Assembly (NCBI GenBank): GCA_002355495.1
Contig: AP017424.1
Location: 7,505,501 to 7,569,500 of the forward strand
Length of the DNA stretch: 64,000 bases
Direction: 5' to 3'
Source of the DNA: Streptomyces laurentii
GTDB taxonomy: Bacteria > Actinomycetota > Actinomycetes > Streptomycetales > Streptomycetaceae
Part shown: piece after piece, positions 7,967-16,336 of the stretch
Layout: every line of letters begins with the position of its first letter
Position numbering within the stretch: the first letter of the stretch is position 1
The notes under the pieces: generated by a model
What the model saw: the letters and a program-made list of their open reading frames with translations, nothing else
Told to the model about the DNA's origin: nothing
The model's database searches: none
Program-made: the position numbers and the translations under genes

Positions 7967-8668
7967 TCAGCCGCGGGACCCGAAGGCCCGCATGCCCCTG
8001 GCGCGGGCGATCCCCGACGCCGCGTCGGATCCGAGGAGATCGAGGACCTCACGGGCCCGGTCCGGCCGCGCGGACGACGCCAGGACACCCCCGCCGAAGA
8101 CCGAGTCGATCGCGGCGTCGCCCGGCAGCGGCCCGACGACGACCACGCCCGGCAGGCCCGTCAGCTCGCTGCGCTGCTGGAAGGCCAGCTCGGCCCGGCC
8201 CGAGGCGAGCAGGCTGCCTGCGGGAACACCGGGCGGCGCCTGGACGAGCTGTCCCGCCAGCGCCCCGGCGAGCCCCAGGCGGCCGATCAGTGCGAGCAGG
8301 GCCGTCCCGCTGGGGCCGGTGGAGTACCCGATCCCGCTCGCGGACAGCAGTGCGGTTCGCAGGTCGGACTCCGTGGCGAGCGCGGGAACCTGCGCCCCGT
8401 CCGGCACGGCGACCACCACCTGGGAGACCCACAGCGGGCGCACCGTGCCCGCCAGGACGAGCCCTTCCGCCGCCAGCTCGGCCAGCGCTCCCTCGGCGAG
8501 GACAAGCAGGTCGGCCTCGGCGCCCTCGCGCACCCGCCGGGCCACCTCGACCCCGCCGGCGGACTCGAAGCGCGCCGGGACACCGTGGGCGTGCCCGAGG
8601 TGCGCGGCGAGGTCGGCCAGCACCGGCCGGGTCGCCATCGAGGACAGCCCGAAGATCATCTGATTCAC
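7967..8668 (-). CDS. ModA-like substrate-binding-domain protein, no signal peptide
   Basis: 233 residues from GTG 8668, preceded by a strong AAGGAGG 7-8 bases upstream. The fold signature is that of molybdate-type periplasmic binding proteins: an N-terminal FGLSSMATRPVL, the hinge strand ESAGGVEVARRVREGAEADLLVLAEG, and GYSTGPSGTALLALIGRLGL. There is no signal peptide, lipobox or hydrophobic N-terminus, and no ABC permease or ATPase nearby, so it is probably cytoplasmic. It is divergent from the IclR gene with 75 bases between. Role unknown; perhaps a ligand sensor or carrier linked to the aromatic-acid operon. Confidence 0.7.
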   Translation of the reverse strand: MNQMIFGLSSMATRPVLADLAAHLGHAHGVPARFESAGGVEVARRVREGAEADLLVLAEGALAELAAEGLVLAGTVRPLWVSQVVVAVPDGAQVPALATESDLRTALLSASGIGYSTGPSGTALLALIGRLGLAGALAGQLVQAPPGVPAGSLLASGRAELAFQQRSELTGLPGVVVVGPLPGDAAIDSVFGGGVLASSARPDRAREVLDLLGSDAASGIARARGMRAFGSRG

Positions 8669-8682
8669 ATCTGCCTCCTTGG

Positions 8683-8697
8683 ATCCGGCAGGCGGTA
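8683..8697. promoter_or_regulatory. Candidate IclR binding site (divergent modA-like / iclR promoter)
   Basis: ATCCGGCAGGCGGTA matches the perfect inverted repeat at 9524-9538 in 12 of 15 positions. It sits between the divergently transcribed ModA-like and IclR genes, where autoregulation would act. Assignment to IclR is inference from position and sequence sharing. Confidence 0.45.
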
Positions 8698-8743
8698 CGG
8701 CGCACGCCACGGCGACTGCGCGCCGGTCTGCAAGACTCTCCGG

Positions 8744-9511
8744 ATGATCACACCCCGGAGCACGGCGGCCGGAAAGGTCCTGGAGGTCCTCGCGGCCTTC
8801 GACCGCGAACACCCGTCGCAGACACTGTCGGAGATCGCACAGCGTACGGGCCTCGCCCTGAGCACCACCCACCGCGTGATCACCGAACTGGCTGGCTGGG
8901 GAGCGCTGGAGCGCGCCGAGGACGGCTCCTGGCACATCGGGCTGCGGCTGTGGGAGATCGCCTCCGGATGCCCGCGCACCCAGATCCTGCGCGACGCGGC
9001 GCTGCCGTTCATGCAGGACCTCTACGAGGCGACCCACGAGAACGTCCAGCTCGCGGTGCGCGAGGGGACGGAACTGGTCTTCGTGGAACGGATCGCGGGG
9101 CACCGGTCGGTGGAGGTGGTCACGATGGTCGGGGCCCGGTTCCCCATCGGTTCCACCGGGATGGGCCGCGTCCTGCTGGCGCACGCGCCCCGGGAGATCC
9201 AGGAGGAGGTCCTCGGATCGCCGCTAAGGGCCTGGACCCCGCACACCGTCACCGACCCGAAGGCGCTGCGGGCACAGCTGGACCGGATCCGCCGCGAGCA
9301 GGTCTTCGTGAGTGACCGGCAGCTCTCGGAGCGCTCGGCCGCCGTGGCGGCGCCGGTGCGGATCGGCCGGACCGGACCGGTGAGCGCCGCCCTGGGGATC
9401 GTCATCGCGGCGCGCGGCGCGAGCCGCGCGCGGGGGCTGCGCGAGTCGCTGCTGAGGGCGGTGCAGGGGATCTCCGAGGAGCTCGGCAGGCGGGCCCGGA
9501 CGGCGACCTGA
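8744..9511 (+). CDS. IclR-family transcriptional regulator
   Basis: 255 residues from ATG 8744. The N-terminal winged helix covers residues about 8-65 (AGKVLEVLAAFDREHPSQTL SEIAQRTGLALSTTHRVITE, written in two parts). The C-terminal GAF-like effector domain begins around residue 80 and includes VGARFPIGSTGMGRVLLAHAP and SERSAAVAAPV. IclR proteins commonly control 4-hydroxybenzoate and protocatechuate genes (PobR, PcaU, PcaR) as ligand-dependent regulators. The lig operon begins about 100 bases downstream in the same direction. An inverted repeat in that gap and a variant upstream of this gene are candidate binding sites. Confidence 0.9.
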   Translation: MITPRSTAAGKVLEVLAAFDREHPSQTLSEIAQRTGLALSTTHRVITELAGWGALERAEDGSWHIGLRLWEIASGCPRTQILRDAALPFMQDLYEATHENVQLAVREGTELVFVERIAGHRSVEVVTMVGARFPIGSTGMGRVLLAHAPREIQEEVLGSPLRAWTPHTVTDPKALRAQLDRIRREQVFVSDRQLSERSAAVAAPVRIGRTGPVSAALGIVIAARGASRARGLRESLLRAVQGISEELGRRARTAT

Positions 9512-9523
9512 CGGACGCGGGGC

Positions 9524-9538
9524 TTCCGCCAGGCGGAA
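9524..9538. promoter_or_regulatory. Candidate IclR operator upstream of pobA
   Basis: Perfect inverted repeat TTCCGCC-A-GGCGGAA, 13 bases after the iclR stop and 78 bases before the pobA start. A near copy is found at 8683-8697. No T-tract follows, so it is less likely to be a terminator. Confidence 0.5.
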
Positions 9539-9615
9539 AGGGCGGCGACGGGCCGACGGCGCGGATGTCAGCGTTCGGGGTGTTCGGAATCCCGCGCCAC
9601 CGCTCAGGAGATGCC

Positions 9616-10827
9616 ATGCCCGATGCCATCGTCGACACCGTCGCCTCGGTCCCCGTTGCCATCGTCGGCGCCGGCCCCGCCGGACTGATGCTGGCCCATC
9701 TGCTCGGACGCGCCGGCGTCGGGACGGTCGTGCTCGACACCCGCACCCGGCACGAGATCGAGACCACCCACCGGGCCGGCATCCTCGAAGCCGACGCGGC
9801 CCGGGCCCTGGTCGAGACCGGTGTCTCCGAGCGGATCCTGCTCGACGGCCACGAACACGAAGGCGTCGAACTCCGCTTCGGCGGCCAGCCGCACCGCATC
9901 GACTTCAAGAAGCTGGTCGGCGCGTCCGTGTGGCTCTACCCGCAGACCGACGTCTTCATCGACCTCGCCGACGCCCGCGAACGCGACGGCGGCACCGTCC
10001 ACTTCGGAGTCCGGGACACCGAAGTCCTCGACATCACCACCGACAGCCCCAAGGTCCGCTGGACCGCGCCCGACGGGACCCGCCACGAACTGCGGGCCCG
10101 GTACGTGGTCGGCGCGGACGGCTCGCGCAGCGGGTGCCGCGACCTGGTGCCCGAGGACCGCCGGACGCGCTACGGCAAGGACTACCCCTTCGCGTGGTTC
10201 GGCATCATGGCCGAGGCCCCGATGAGCGCACCCGAGCTGGTCTACGCCCACTCCGAGCACGGCTTCGCGCTGATCAGCCAGCGCACCGCGACCGTCCAGC
10301 GGATGTACTTCCAGTGCGCCCCCGACGAATCCGTGGACGCCTGGTCCGACGACCGCATCTGGGAGACGCTCCAGGCCCGGGTGGCCGGCGAGGACGGCTT
10401 CCGGCTCAAGGAGGGCCCGATCCTGGAGAAGAAGGTGCTGCGGTTCCGCTCCTTCGTCCAGGAACCGATGCGCTTGGGCTCGATGGCGCTGGCGGGCGAC
10501 GCCGCGCACACCGTGCCGCCGACCGGCGCCCGCGGCCTGAACCTGGCGCTGCACGACGTCAAGGTCCTCGCCGAGGTCCTGCTGCGGGCGCTCGGCAGCG
10601 AGGGCGCGGCCGCGCTCGACGACTACCAGCCGCGCGCCCTCCAGCGGGTCTGGCGCGCACAGAACTTCTCGTACTGGATGACCCGGCTGCTGCACACCGC
10701 GCCCGGCGCCACCCCGTTCGACCTGCGGCGCCAACTCGGCGAACTCGACAACGCGGTGGGCACCCGGGCCGGCCGCACCTTCCTCGCCGAGCAGTACACC
10801 GGCTGGCCCACCGCCGACCGGGACTGA
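9616..10827 (+). CDS. pobA: 4-hydroxybenzoate 3-monooxygenase
   Basis: 403 residues. ATG 9616 is chosen over an upstream in-frame ATG (9565) because AGGAG lies 6 bases before it and the flavoprotein fold starts right after. The FAD-binding GAGPAGLMLAHLLGRAG lies at residues about 18-34, the DG motif VVGADGSRSGCR near 165, and GDAAHTVPPTGARGLNLALHD near 295, as in PobA (about 394 residues). It hydroxylates 4-hydroxybenzoate to protocatechuate with NAD(P)H and O2. First gene of the lig operon, supplying its substrate. Confidence 0.93.
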   Translation: MPDAIVDTVASVPVAIVGAGPAGLMLAHLLGRAGVGTVVLDTRTRHEIETTHRAGILEADAARALVETGVSERILLDGHEHEGVELRFGGQPHRIDFKKLVGASVWLYPQTDVFIDLADARERDGGTVHFGVRDTEVLDITTDSPKVRWTAPDGTRHELRARYVVGADGSRSGCRDLVPEDRRTRYGKDYPFAWFGIMAEAPMSAPELVYAHSEHGFALISQRTATVQRMYFQCAPDESVDAWSDDRIWETLQARVAGEDGFRLKEGPILEKKVLRFRSFVQEPMRLGSMALAGDAAHTVPPTGARGLNLALHDVKVLAEVLLRALGSEGAAALDDYQPRALQRVWRAQNFSYWMTRLLHTAPGATPFDLRRQLGELDNAVGTRAGRTFLAEQYTGWPTADRD

Positions 10828-10846
10828 CCTCTTCAGGAGAGCACCC

Positions 10847-11854
10847 ATGATCATCGACTGTCACGGCCACTTCACCACCGCACCACCGCAGTTGGCGCAC
10901 TGGCGGGACCGGCAGGTGGCCGCGGCCGGCTCCGCCGGCGACACGCCCGACCCCGACGACCTGGTCATCACCGACGACGACCTCCGCGAGGCGATCGAGG
11001 GAAACCAGCTGCGGCTCATGGACGAGCGCGGCACCGACCTGACGATCTTCTCCCCGCGCGCCAGCTTCATGGCCCACCACATCGGCGACTTCGCGGTCTC
11101 CTCGGCATGGGCGCGGATCTGCAACGACCTGGTCCACCGCGTCAGCACGCTCTACCCCGACCGGTTCGCGACGGGCGCCATGCTCCCGCAGTCGCCCGGC
11201 GTCGACCCCGCCACCTGCCTGCCCGAGCTGCGTCGCGCGGTCGAGGAGCTCGGCGCCGTGTCGGTCAACCTCAACCCCGATCCGTCGGGCGGCAGTTGGA
11301 ACGCACCGCCGCTGACCGACCGCAGCTGGTACCCGCTCTACGAGGCGATGGCCGAGTACGACATCCCGGCCATGATCCACGTCAGCACCTCGTGCAACCC
11401 GGCCTTCCACACCACCGGCGCCCACTACCTCAACGCCGACACCGCCGCGTTCATGCAACTGGTCCAGGGCGACCTGTTCGCCGACTTCCCGACCCTGCGG
11501 TTCGTGATCCCGCACGGCGGCGGCGCGGTGCCCTACCACTGGGGGCGCTTCCGCGGCCTGGCGATGGCGCTCGGCCGGCCCGACCCCGAGACGCTGCTGG
11601 ACAACGTCTTCTTCGACACCTGCGTCTACCACCAGCCCGGCATCGACCTGCTGACCCGGGTGATTCCCGCCCGGTCGGTCCTCTTCGCCAGCGAGATGAT
11701 CGGCGCCGTCCGCGACATCGACCCGCGCACCGGCCACCATTTCGACGACACCAAGCGGTACGTCGACGCGACCTCGAACCTGTCGGACGCGGAGCGGGCG
11801 GCCGTCTACGCCGGCAACGCCCTGCGCGTCTTCCCCCGCCTCGCCGACCGCTGA
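10847..11854 (+). CDS. ligJ: 4-oxalomesaconate hydratase (LigJ type)
   Basis: 335 residues from ATG 10847, with AGGAG just upstream. An amidohydrolase_2 fold: MIIDCHGHFTT gives the N-terminal metal ligands, and IPAMIHVSTSCN, FVIPHGGGAVPYHWGR and FASEMIGAVRDIDP follow. LigJ-type hydratases convert 4-oxalomesaconate to 4-carboxy-4-hydroxy-2-oxoadipate in the protocatechuate 4,5-cleavage pathway. Its place between pobA and the LigK aldolase fits. It is distinct from the GalB-type hydratase fold. Confidence 0.88.
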   Translation: MIIDCHGHFTTAPPQLAHWRDRQVAAAGSAGDTPDPDDLVITDDDLREAIEGNQLRLMDERGTDLTIFSPRASFMAHHIGDFAVSSAWARICNDLVHRVSTLYPDRFATGAMLPQSPGVDPATCLPELRRAVEELGAVSVNLNPDPSGGSWNAPPLTDRSWYPLYEAMAEYDIPAMIHVSTSCNPAFHTTGAHYLNADTAAFMQLVQGDLFADFPTLRFVIPHGGGAVPYHWGRFRGLAMALGRPDPETLLDNVFFDTCVYHQPGIDLLTRVIPARSVLFASEMIGAVRDIDPRTGHHFDDTKRYVDATSNLSDAERAAVYAGNALRVFPRLADR

Positions 11855-11872
11855 ACCCAGGAGATGCACCGC

Positions 11873-12562
11873 ATGGAACACACCGAGATCGGCGTCGTCC
11901 ACACCTCGATCACCCGCGCCGACCCCGCCGCGGTCGCCGCGCTGTCGAAGTTCGGCGTGGCGACCGTCCACGAGGCCATGGGCCGGGTCGGACTGACGCG
12001 CCCCTACCTGCGCCCGGCCTACCCGAAGGCCCGGCTGTGCGGCACGGCGGTGACCGTCCTGCTGCAACCCGGCGACAACTGGATGCTGCATGTGGCCGCC
12101 GCGCAGGTCCGCGACGGCGACGTGCTGGTCGCGGCCTGCACCACCGAGAGCGAGGACGGCTTCTTCGGCGAACTGCTCGCCACGTCGCTGCGCGCCCGCG
12201 GCTGCCGGGGCCTGGTCATCGACGGCGGCGTGCGCGACACCGCCGAGCTGGCGGAGATGGACTTCCCGGTCTTCGCCCGGGCGATCAACGCCAAGGGCAC
12301 GGTCAAGGCCACCCTCGGCTCGGTCAATGTGCCGGTGGTCTGCGCCAACGCCCTGGTCAGGCCCGGCGACGTCGTCCTCGCCGACGGCGACGGCGTCGTC
12401 GTCGTACCGCGCGAGCGGGCCGCCGAGGTCGCCCAGGCGTCGGCGGCGCGCGAGGCGGCCGAGGAGGGCAAGCGCGTGCGGTTCCGCGCGGGCGAACTCG
12501 GCCTGGACATCTATGGCATGCGCGGCCCGCTGGCCGCGCTCGGGCTGCGGTACGAGGACTGA
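11873..12562 (+). CDS. ligK: 4-carboxy-4-hydroxy-2-oxoadipate aldolase / oxaloacetate decarboxylase
   Basis: 229 residues. ATG 11873 is preferred; the ATG at 11864 directly abuts the AGGAG ribosome site, leaving no spacing. An RraA-like class II aldolase: FGVATVHEAMGRVG, CGTAVTV, and the active-site RGLVIDGGVRDTAELAEMDF, where the GGVRD arginine and aspartate bind substrate and metal. It cleaves 4-carboxy-4-hydroxy-2-oxoadipate into pyruvate and oxaloacetate, the last step of the pathway. Confidence 0.9.
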   Translation: MEHTEIGVVHTSITRADPAAVAALSKFGVATVHEAMGRVGLTRPYLRPAYPKARLCGTAVTVLLQPGDNWMLHVAAAQVRDGDVLVAACTTESEDGFFGELLATSLRARGCRGLVIDGGVRDTAELAEMDFPVFARAINAKGTVKATLGSVNVPVVCANALVRPGDVVLADGDGVVVVPRERAAEVAQASAAREAAEEGKRVRFRAGELGLDIYGMRGPLAALGLRYED

Positions 12563-12564
12563 GC

Positions 12565-13482
12565 ATGACGACCTTCGAGAAGACCCCCGGCTGGCTGGAC
12601 TGGTACGCCGGCCCGAGCCGCCCCGCGTTCCGGCTGCCCGCGGGCGCCGTCGACGCCCACTGCCACATCTTCGGGCCGGGCGAGCAGTTCCCGTACGCCC
12701 CCGAGCGCAAATACACCCCGTGCGACGCGTCCAAGGACCAGCTCTTCGCCCTGCGCGACCACTTGGGCTTCACCCGCACCGTCGTGGTCCAGGCGACCTG
12801 CCACGGCGCCGACAACAGCGCCATGGTCGACGCCTTGCGGGCGTCGGGCGGCCTGGCCCGCGGCGTGGCGACGCTGCGCCCGGGCACCTCGGACGCCCTG
12901 GTGCGGGAACTGCACGAGGCCGGCGTGCGCGGCGTGCGGTTCAACTTCGTCAAGCGGCTCGTCGATGCCGCGCCGCAGGACGACCTGTGGGACGTCGTCG
13001 AGCGGATCAAGCCGTACGGCTGGCACGTCGTCGTCTACTTCGAGGCCGCCGACCTCGCCGACCTGCGCGAGTTCCTGCTGTCGATCCCGCTGCCGCTGGT
13101 CGTCGACCACATGGGCCGGCCCGACGTCGCCAAGGACCCGCACGGACCAGAGTTCGAGGCGTTTCTCGACTTTCTGCGAGCCCGGCCAGACATCTGGTGC
13201 AAGGTCACCTGCCCGGAGCGGCTGTCGGTGAGCGGCCCGCCGGCCCTCGACGGGGAGCGGGCGGCCTACCGCGACGTCGTCCCGTTCGCCCGGCGCGTGG
13301 TCGAGGAGTTCCCCGACCGGGTGCTGTGGGGCACCGACTGGCCGCACCCCAACCTCACCGACCACATGCCCGACGACGGCCTGCTGGTCGACTTCGTCCC
13401 GCACATCGCGCCGACACTCGAGCTCCAGCACCGGCTCCTGGTCGACAACCCGATGCGCCTGTACTGGCCCGACGCCGACTGA
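12565..13482 (+). CDS. ligI: 2-pyrone-4,6-dicarboxylate lactonase
   Basis: 305 residues from ATG 12565, two bases after the ligK stop. An amidohydrolase-fold protein with GAVDAHCHIFGPG near residue 28, LVVDHMGRPDV near 175 and VLWGTDWPHPN near 255. These are the conserved blocks of LigI, which opens 2-pyrone-4,6-dicarboxylate to 4-oxalomesaconate / 4-carboxy-2-hydroxymuconate without a tightly bound metal. It follows LigC in the pathway and precedes LigJ. Confidence 0.92.
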   Translation: MTTFEKTPGWLDWYAGPSRPAFRLPAGAVDAHCHIFGPGEQFPYAPERKYTPCDASKDQLFALRDHLGFTRTVVVQATCHGADNSAMVDALRASGGLARGVATLRPGTSDALVRELHEAGVRGVRFNFVKRLVDAAPQDDLWDVVERIKPYGWHVVVYFEAADLADLREFLLSIPLPLVVDHMGRPDVAKDPHGPEFEAFLDFLRARPDIWCKVTCPERLSVSGPPALDGERAAYRDVVPFARRVVEEFPDRVLWGTDWPHPNLTDHMPDDGLLVDFVPHIAPTLELQHRLLVDNPMRLYWPDAD

Positions 13483-13495
13483 TCGGAGTCCCACC

Positions 13496-14803
13496 GTGTC
13501 ACTGGACAAGACCTACCGACTGGTCCCCGGAACGACCATCTTCGACGCCGAGCAGTCCGCCAAGGGCTATCACCTCAACCAGTTCTGCATGTCGCTGATG
13601 ACGGCCGAGAACCGCGCGAGCTACCTCGCCGACGAGCGCGCCTACCTGGACGCCTGGCCGCTGCGCGAGGAACAGAAGCAGGCCCTGCTCGACCGCGACC
13701 TCAACGCCGCGATGCGCGAGGGCGGCAACATCTACTTCCTCGCCAAGTGGGGTGCCACGCTGGGACTTTCGTTCCAGCAGATGGCCGGCTCGATGACCGG
13801 CATGACCGAGCAGGAGTACCGCGACATGATGGTCCGCGGCGGCCGCTCCGTCGAGGGCAACCGGATCGACCACGCCGTCCTCGAAGCGGCCCACGCCGAC
13901 CGCACCCCGCCGGCCAAGCACGCCACGATCACCGGCGCCGTCTTCACCTCGCACGTCCCGGCGATCGGCGCGGCCATCGACCACCGCAAGACCGACGAGC
14001 CCTACTGGCAGCCGGTCTTCGAGGGCTACGAGTTCTCCAAGCGGTGGGCTGCGGAGAACCTCCCCGACGTGGTGTTCCTGGTCTACAACGACCACGCCTC
14101 CGCCTTCGACCAGTCGATGATCCCGACCTTCGTGCTCGGCACCGGCGCGGCCTACCCCACCGCCGACGAGGGCTACGGGCCGCGGCCCGTCCCGGGCATC
14201 GAGGGCCACCCCGAGCTTGCCGCACACATCGCGCACTCGCTCATCCGCGACGACTTCGACCTCACCCTCGTCAACGAGATGAGCGTCGACCACGGCCTGA
14301 CCGTCCCGCTGTCCCTGATGTTCGGCGACGTCGAGCAGTGGCCGTGCAAGGTGATCCCGTTCCACGTCAACGTCGTTCAGTACCCCGTGCCCTCGGGCGA
14401 GAGGTGCTTCCAGCTCGGCCGGGCACTGCGCCGGGCCGTCGAATCCTACGACCGGCCGCTGAAGGTCCAGGTGTGGGGAACCGGCGGCATGAGCCACCAA
14501 CTCCAGGGCCCCCGGGCCGGCCTGATCAACCGCGCGTGGGACAACGCTTTCCTGGACCGGCTGGTCGAGGACCCGGCGGGCCTGGCGCAGGTGCCGCACC
14601 TGGAGTACGTCGAGGAGGCGGGCTCCGAGGGCATCGAACTGGTCATGTGGCTGATCGCCCGCGGCGCGATGAGCGACATCGACGCAGGCGGCGAGATCGA
14701 GGCCAAGCACCGCTTCTACCACGTCCCGGCGTCCAACACGGCCGTCGGACACCTGATCCTGGAGAACCACCCGCGGGCCGAGACGCCCGCCGAGAAGGAG
14801 TGA
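13496..14803 (+). CDS. ligAB: Protocatechuate 4,5-dioxygenase, alpha-beta (LigA-LigB) fusion
   Basis: 435 residues from GTG 13496. Residues about 1-120 are the small LigA domain (SAKGYHLNQFCMSLM, REGGNIYFLAKWG). Residues about 145-435 are the LigB extradiol dioxygenase domain. The LigB iron site can be matched: His153 (TSHVPAIG), His200 (YNDHASAFD), a Glu at about 379-381 (SEGIELVMW) and the catalytic His266 (SVDHGLTVPL). It performs meta cleavage of protocatechuate to 4-carboxy-2-hydroxymuconate-6-semialdehyde. In Sphingobium the two chains are separate genes. Fused actinobacterial forms are known, and DesB is fused in the opposite order. Confidence 0.92.
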   Translation: MSLDKTYRLVPGTTIFDAEQSAKGYHLNQFCMSLMTAENRASYLADERAYLDAWPLREEQKQALLDRDLNAAMREGGNIYFLAKWGATLGLSFQQMAGSMTGMTEQEYRDMMVRGGRSVEGNRIDHAVLEAAHADRTPPAKHATITGAVFTSHVPAIGAAIDHRKTDEPYWQPVFEGYEFSKRWAAENLPDVVFLVYNDHASAFDQSMIPTFVLGTGAAYPTADEGYGPRPVPGIEGHPELAAHIAHSLIRDDFDLTLVNEMSVDHGLTVPLSLMFGDVEQWPCKVIPFHVNVVQYPVPSGERCFQLGRALRRAVESYDRPLKVQVWGTGGMSHQLQGPRAGLINRAWDNAFLDRLVEDPAGLAQVPHLEYVEEAGSEGIELVMWLIARGAMSDIDAGGEIEAKHRFYHVPASNTAVGHLILENHPRAETPAEKE

Positions 14804-14804
14804 C

Positions 14805-15779
14805 ATGACTGACGACCGGACCGTCCGGGTCGCCCTCGCCGGAGGCGGCGCCTTCGGAGCCAAGCACGCGGCCGCGCTCAGGCGGATCAAGGGCGTCGAG
14901 GTGACCGCCGTCGTGAGCAGCACCCTCGACCGCGCCCAGGCGTTCGCCGCTGAGCACGGCATCGGCCGAGGCGTCGCCACCCTGGACGAGGCCCTGGCGA
15001 TGGACGACGTCGACGCCGTCATCCTCGCCACGCCCACCCCGATGCACGCCGCACAGACCCTGGCCTGCCTGGAGGCGGGCAAGCACGTCCAGACCGAGAT
15101 CCCGCTGGCCGCCTCGCTCGCCGACGCCGAGGAGTGCCTGATCGCGCAGCAGCGCACCGGACTCGTCGCGATGGTCGGGCACACCCGGCGCTTCAACCCC
15201 AGCCACCAGTGGGTGCGCCGACGGATCCAGGCCGGCGAGTTCCGCATCCAGCAGATGGACGTGCAGACCTACTTCTTCCGCCGCAGCAACCTCAACGCCC
15301 TGGGGCAGCAGCGCAGTTGGACCGACCACCTGCTGTGGCACCACGCCGCGCACACCGTCGACCTGTTCGCGTACCAGACCGGCTCGCCCATCGTGCAGGC
15401 CAACGCGATCCAGGGGCCGATCCACCCGGAGCTCGGCATCGCGATGGACATGTCGATCCAGCTGAAGGCGGCGAGCGGCGCGATCTGCACCCTCTCGCTC
15501 TCCTTCAACAACGACGGCCCGCTCGGCACCTTCTTCCGCTACATCGGCGACACCGGCACCTACCTCGCCCGCTACGACGAGCTGTTCACCGGCAAGGACG
15601 AGCCGATCGACGTCAGCGGCGTCGACGTCTCGATGGACGGCATCGAACTCCAGGACCGCGAGTTCGTCGCCGCCATCCGCGAAGGCCGCGAGCCGAACTC
15701 CTCCATCGCCCAGGTGATCTCCTGCTACCGGACGCTCGCCGCCCTGGAGGCTCAGCTCGACGCCGGCGCGGGCGCATGA
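14805..15779 (+). CDS. ligC: 4-carboxy-2-hydroxymuconate-6-semialdehyde dehydrogenase
   Basis: 324 residues, one base after the ligAB stop. A Gfo/Idh/MocA-fold NAD(P)-dependent oxidoreductase: VRVALAGGGAFGAKHAAAL at the N-terminus, AVILATPTPMHAAQTLACLEAGKHV near residue 75, and MVGHTRRFNP near 120. It oxidises the hemiacetal of the ring-cleavage product to 2-pyrone-4,6-dicarboxylate, feeding LigI. Length matches LigC (about 315). Confidence 0.9.
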   Translation: MTDDRTVRVALAGGGAFGAKHAAALRRIKGVEVTAVVSSTLDRAQAFAAEHGIGRGVATLDEALAMDDVDAVILATPTPMHAAQTLACLEAGKHVQTEIPLAASLADAEECLIAQQRTGLVAMVGHTRRFNPSHQWVRRRIQAGEFRIQQMDVQTYFFRRSNLNALGQQRSWTDHLLWHHAAHTVDLFAYQTGSPIVQANAIQGPIHPELGIAMDMSIQLKAASGAICTLSLSFNNDGPLGTFFRYIGDTGTYLARYDELFTGKDEPIDVSGVDVSMDGIELQDREFVAAIREGREPNSSIAQVISCYRTLAALEAQLDAGAGA

Positions 15780-15943
15780 CCGCGACACCGGGCCGCACCC
15801 CGCGCCGGATCGGGCCGTTCGACGTCCCGGCGATCGGCCTGGGCTGCATGAACCTCAGCCACGCCTACGGCCTCCCGCCCACGCCAGAGGCCGCCGCGCG
15901 CCTGCTCCGCACAGCCCTGGACGAGGGCGTCACCCTCTTAAGC
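15776..15943 (+). pseudogene. Aldo/keto reductase, 5' fragment only
   Basis: ATG 15776 overlaps the ligC stop by 4 bases. It encodes the start of an aldo/keto reductase (RRIGPFDVPAIGLGCMNLSH ... DEGVTLL) for about 55 residues. The family's next motif (DTA.xYG) is absent: from about 15939 the sequence is unrelated and the frame ends soon after. This is a clear breakpoint of a deletion or insertion that removed the 3' part and possibly further operon genes. Confidence 0.85.
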
Positions 15944-16020
15944 CAAGTTCCTGGACGGCGTGCGGGAGCAGGCCAATCGACTCATTGAGCAGTCTATGGA
16001 GGAGTGGGACCGCGTGAGCT
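15944..16020 (+). pseudogene. C-terminal scrap of an unidentified protein
   Basis: Directly after the aldo/keto reductase breakpoint, another frame reads AKFLDGVREQANRLIEQ, then SMEEWDRVS and a TGA. It is amphipathic and helical, like the tail of a longer protein. I do not recognise the family. A short GC hairpin (GGCCC/GGGCC) follows. Up to 16156 nothing else is evident. Confidence 0.4.
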
Positions 16021-16156
16021 GAGGATCGGCCCCTGCGGGCCGAGCCGGGGTTCTGGTCCGTGACTGGTCCGGAAGTACTGGTCAGGAGTGGGACACCGGT
16101 GGGATGAACCGGGAGTTTCGGTGTAAACATGACCCTCTGATGTGCGAGGCAAGCGA

Positions 16157-16198
16157 GAGGCGCCTGATGGGCAAAAACCCAGGTCAGGCGCCTCTTTA
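16157..16198. terminator. Intrinsic terminator
   Basis: An 11-base perfect stem, GAGGCGCCTGA with TCAGGCGCCTC, followed on the plus strand by TTTAT. It lies just beyond the 3' end of the aldehyde dehydrogenase remnant, which reads on the minus strand, and after the plus-strand scrap, so it may act in either direction. Confidence 0.7.
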
Positions 16199-16205
16199 TG
16201 TGCCC

Positions 16206-16335
16206 CTAGAAGAAGCCGAGCTTCTTCGGCGAGTACGAAACCAGCAGGTTCTTGGTCTGCTGGTAGTGCTCCAGCATCATCTTGTGGGTCTCTCGGCCGA
16301 TGCCCGACTGCTTATAGCCTCCAAAAGCACTGTGT
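16206..16335 (-). pseudogene. Aldehyde dehydrogenase, C-terminal remnant
   Basis: The minus strand reads AHSAFGGYKQSGIGRETHKM and ends KNLLVSYSPKKLGFF with a stop. This is the conserved C-terminus of the acetaldehyde/glycolaldehyde (ExaC/AldB-type) dehydrogenase family. The match begins abruptly at about 16335. Upstream lies an unrelated palindrome and small reading frame, so only about 43 residues remain. Confidence 0.85.
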
Positions 16336-16336
16336 G

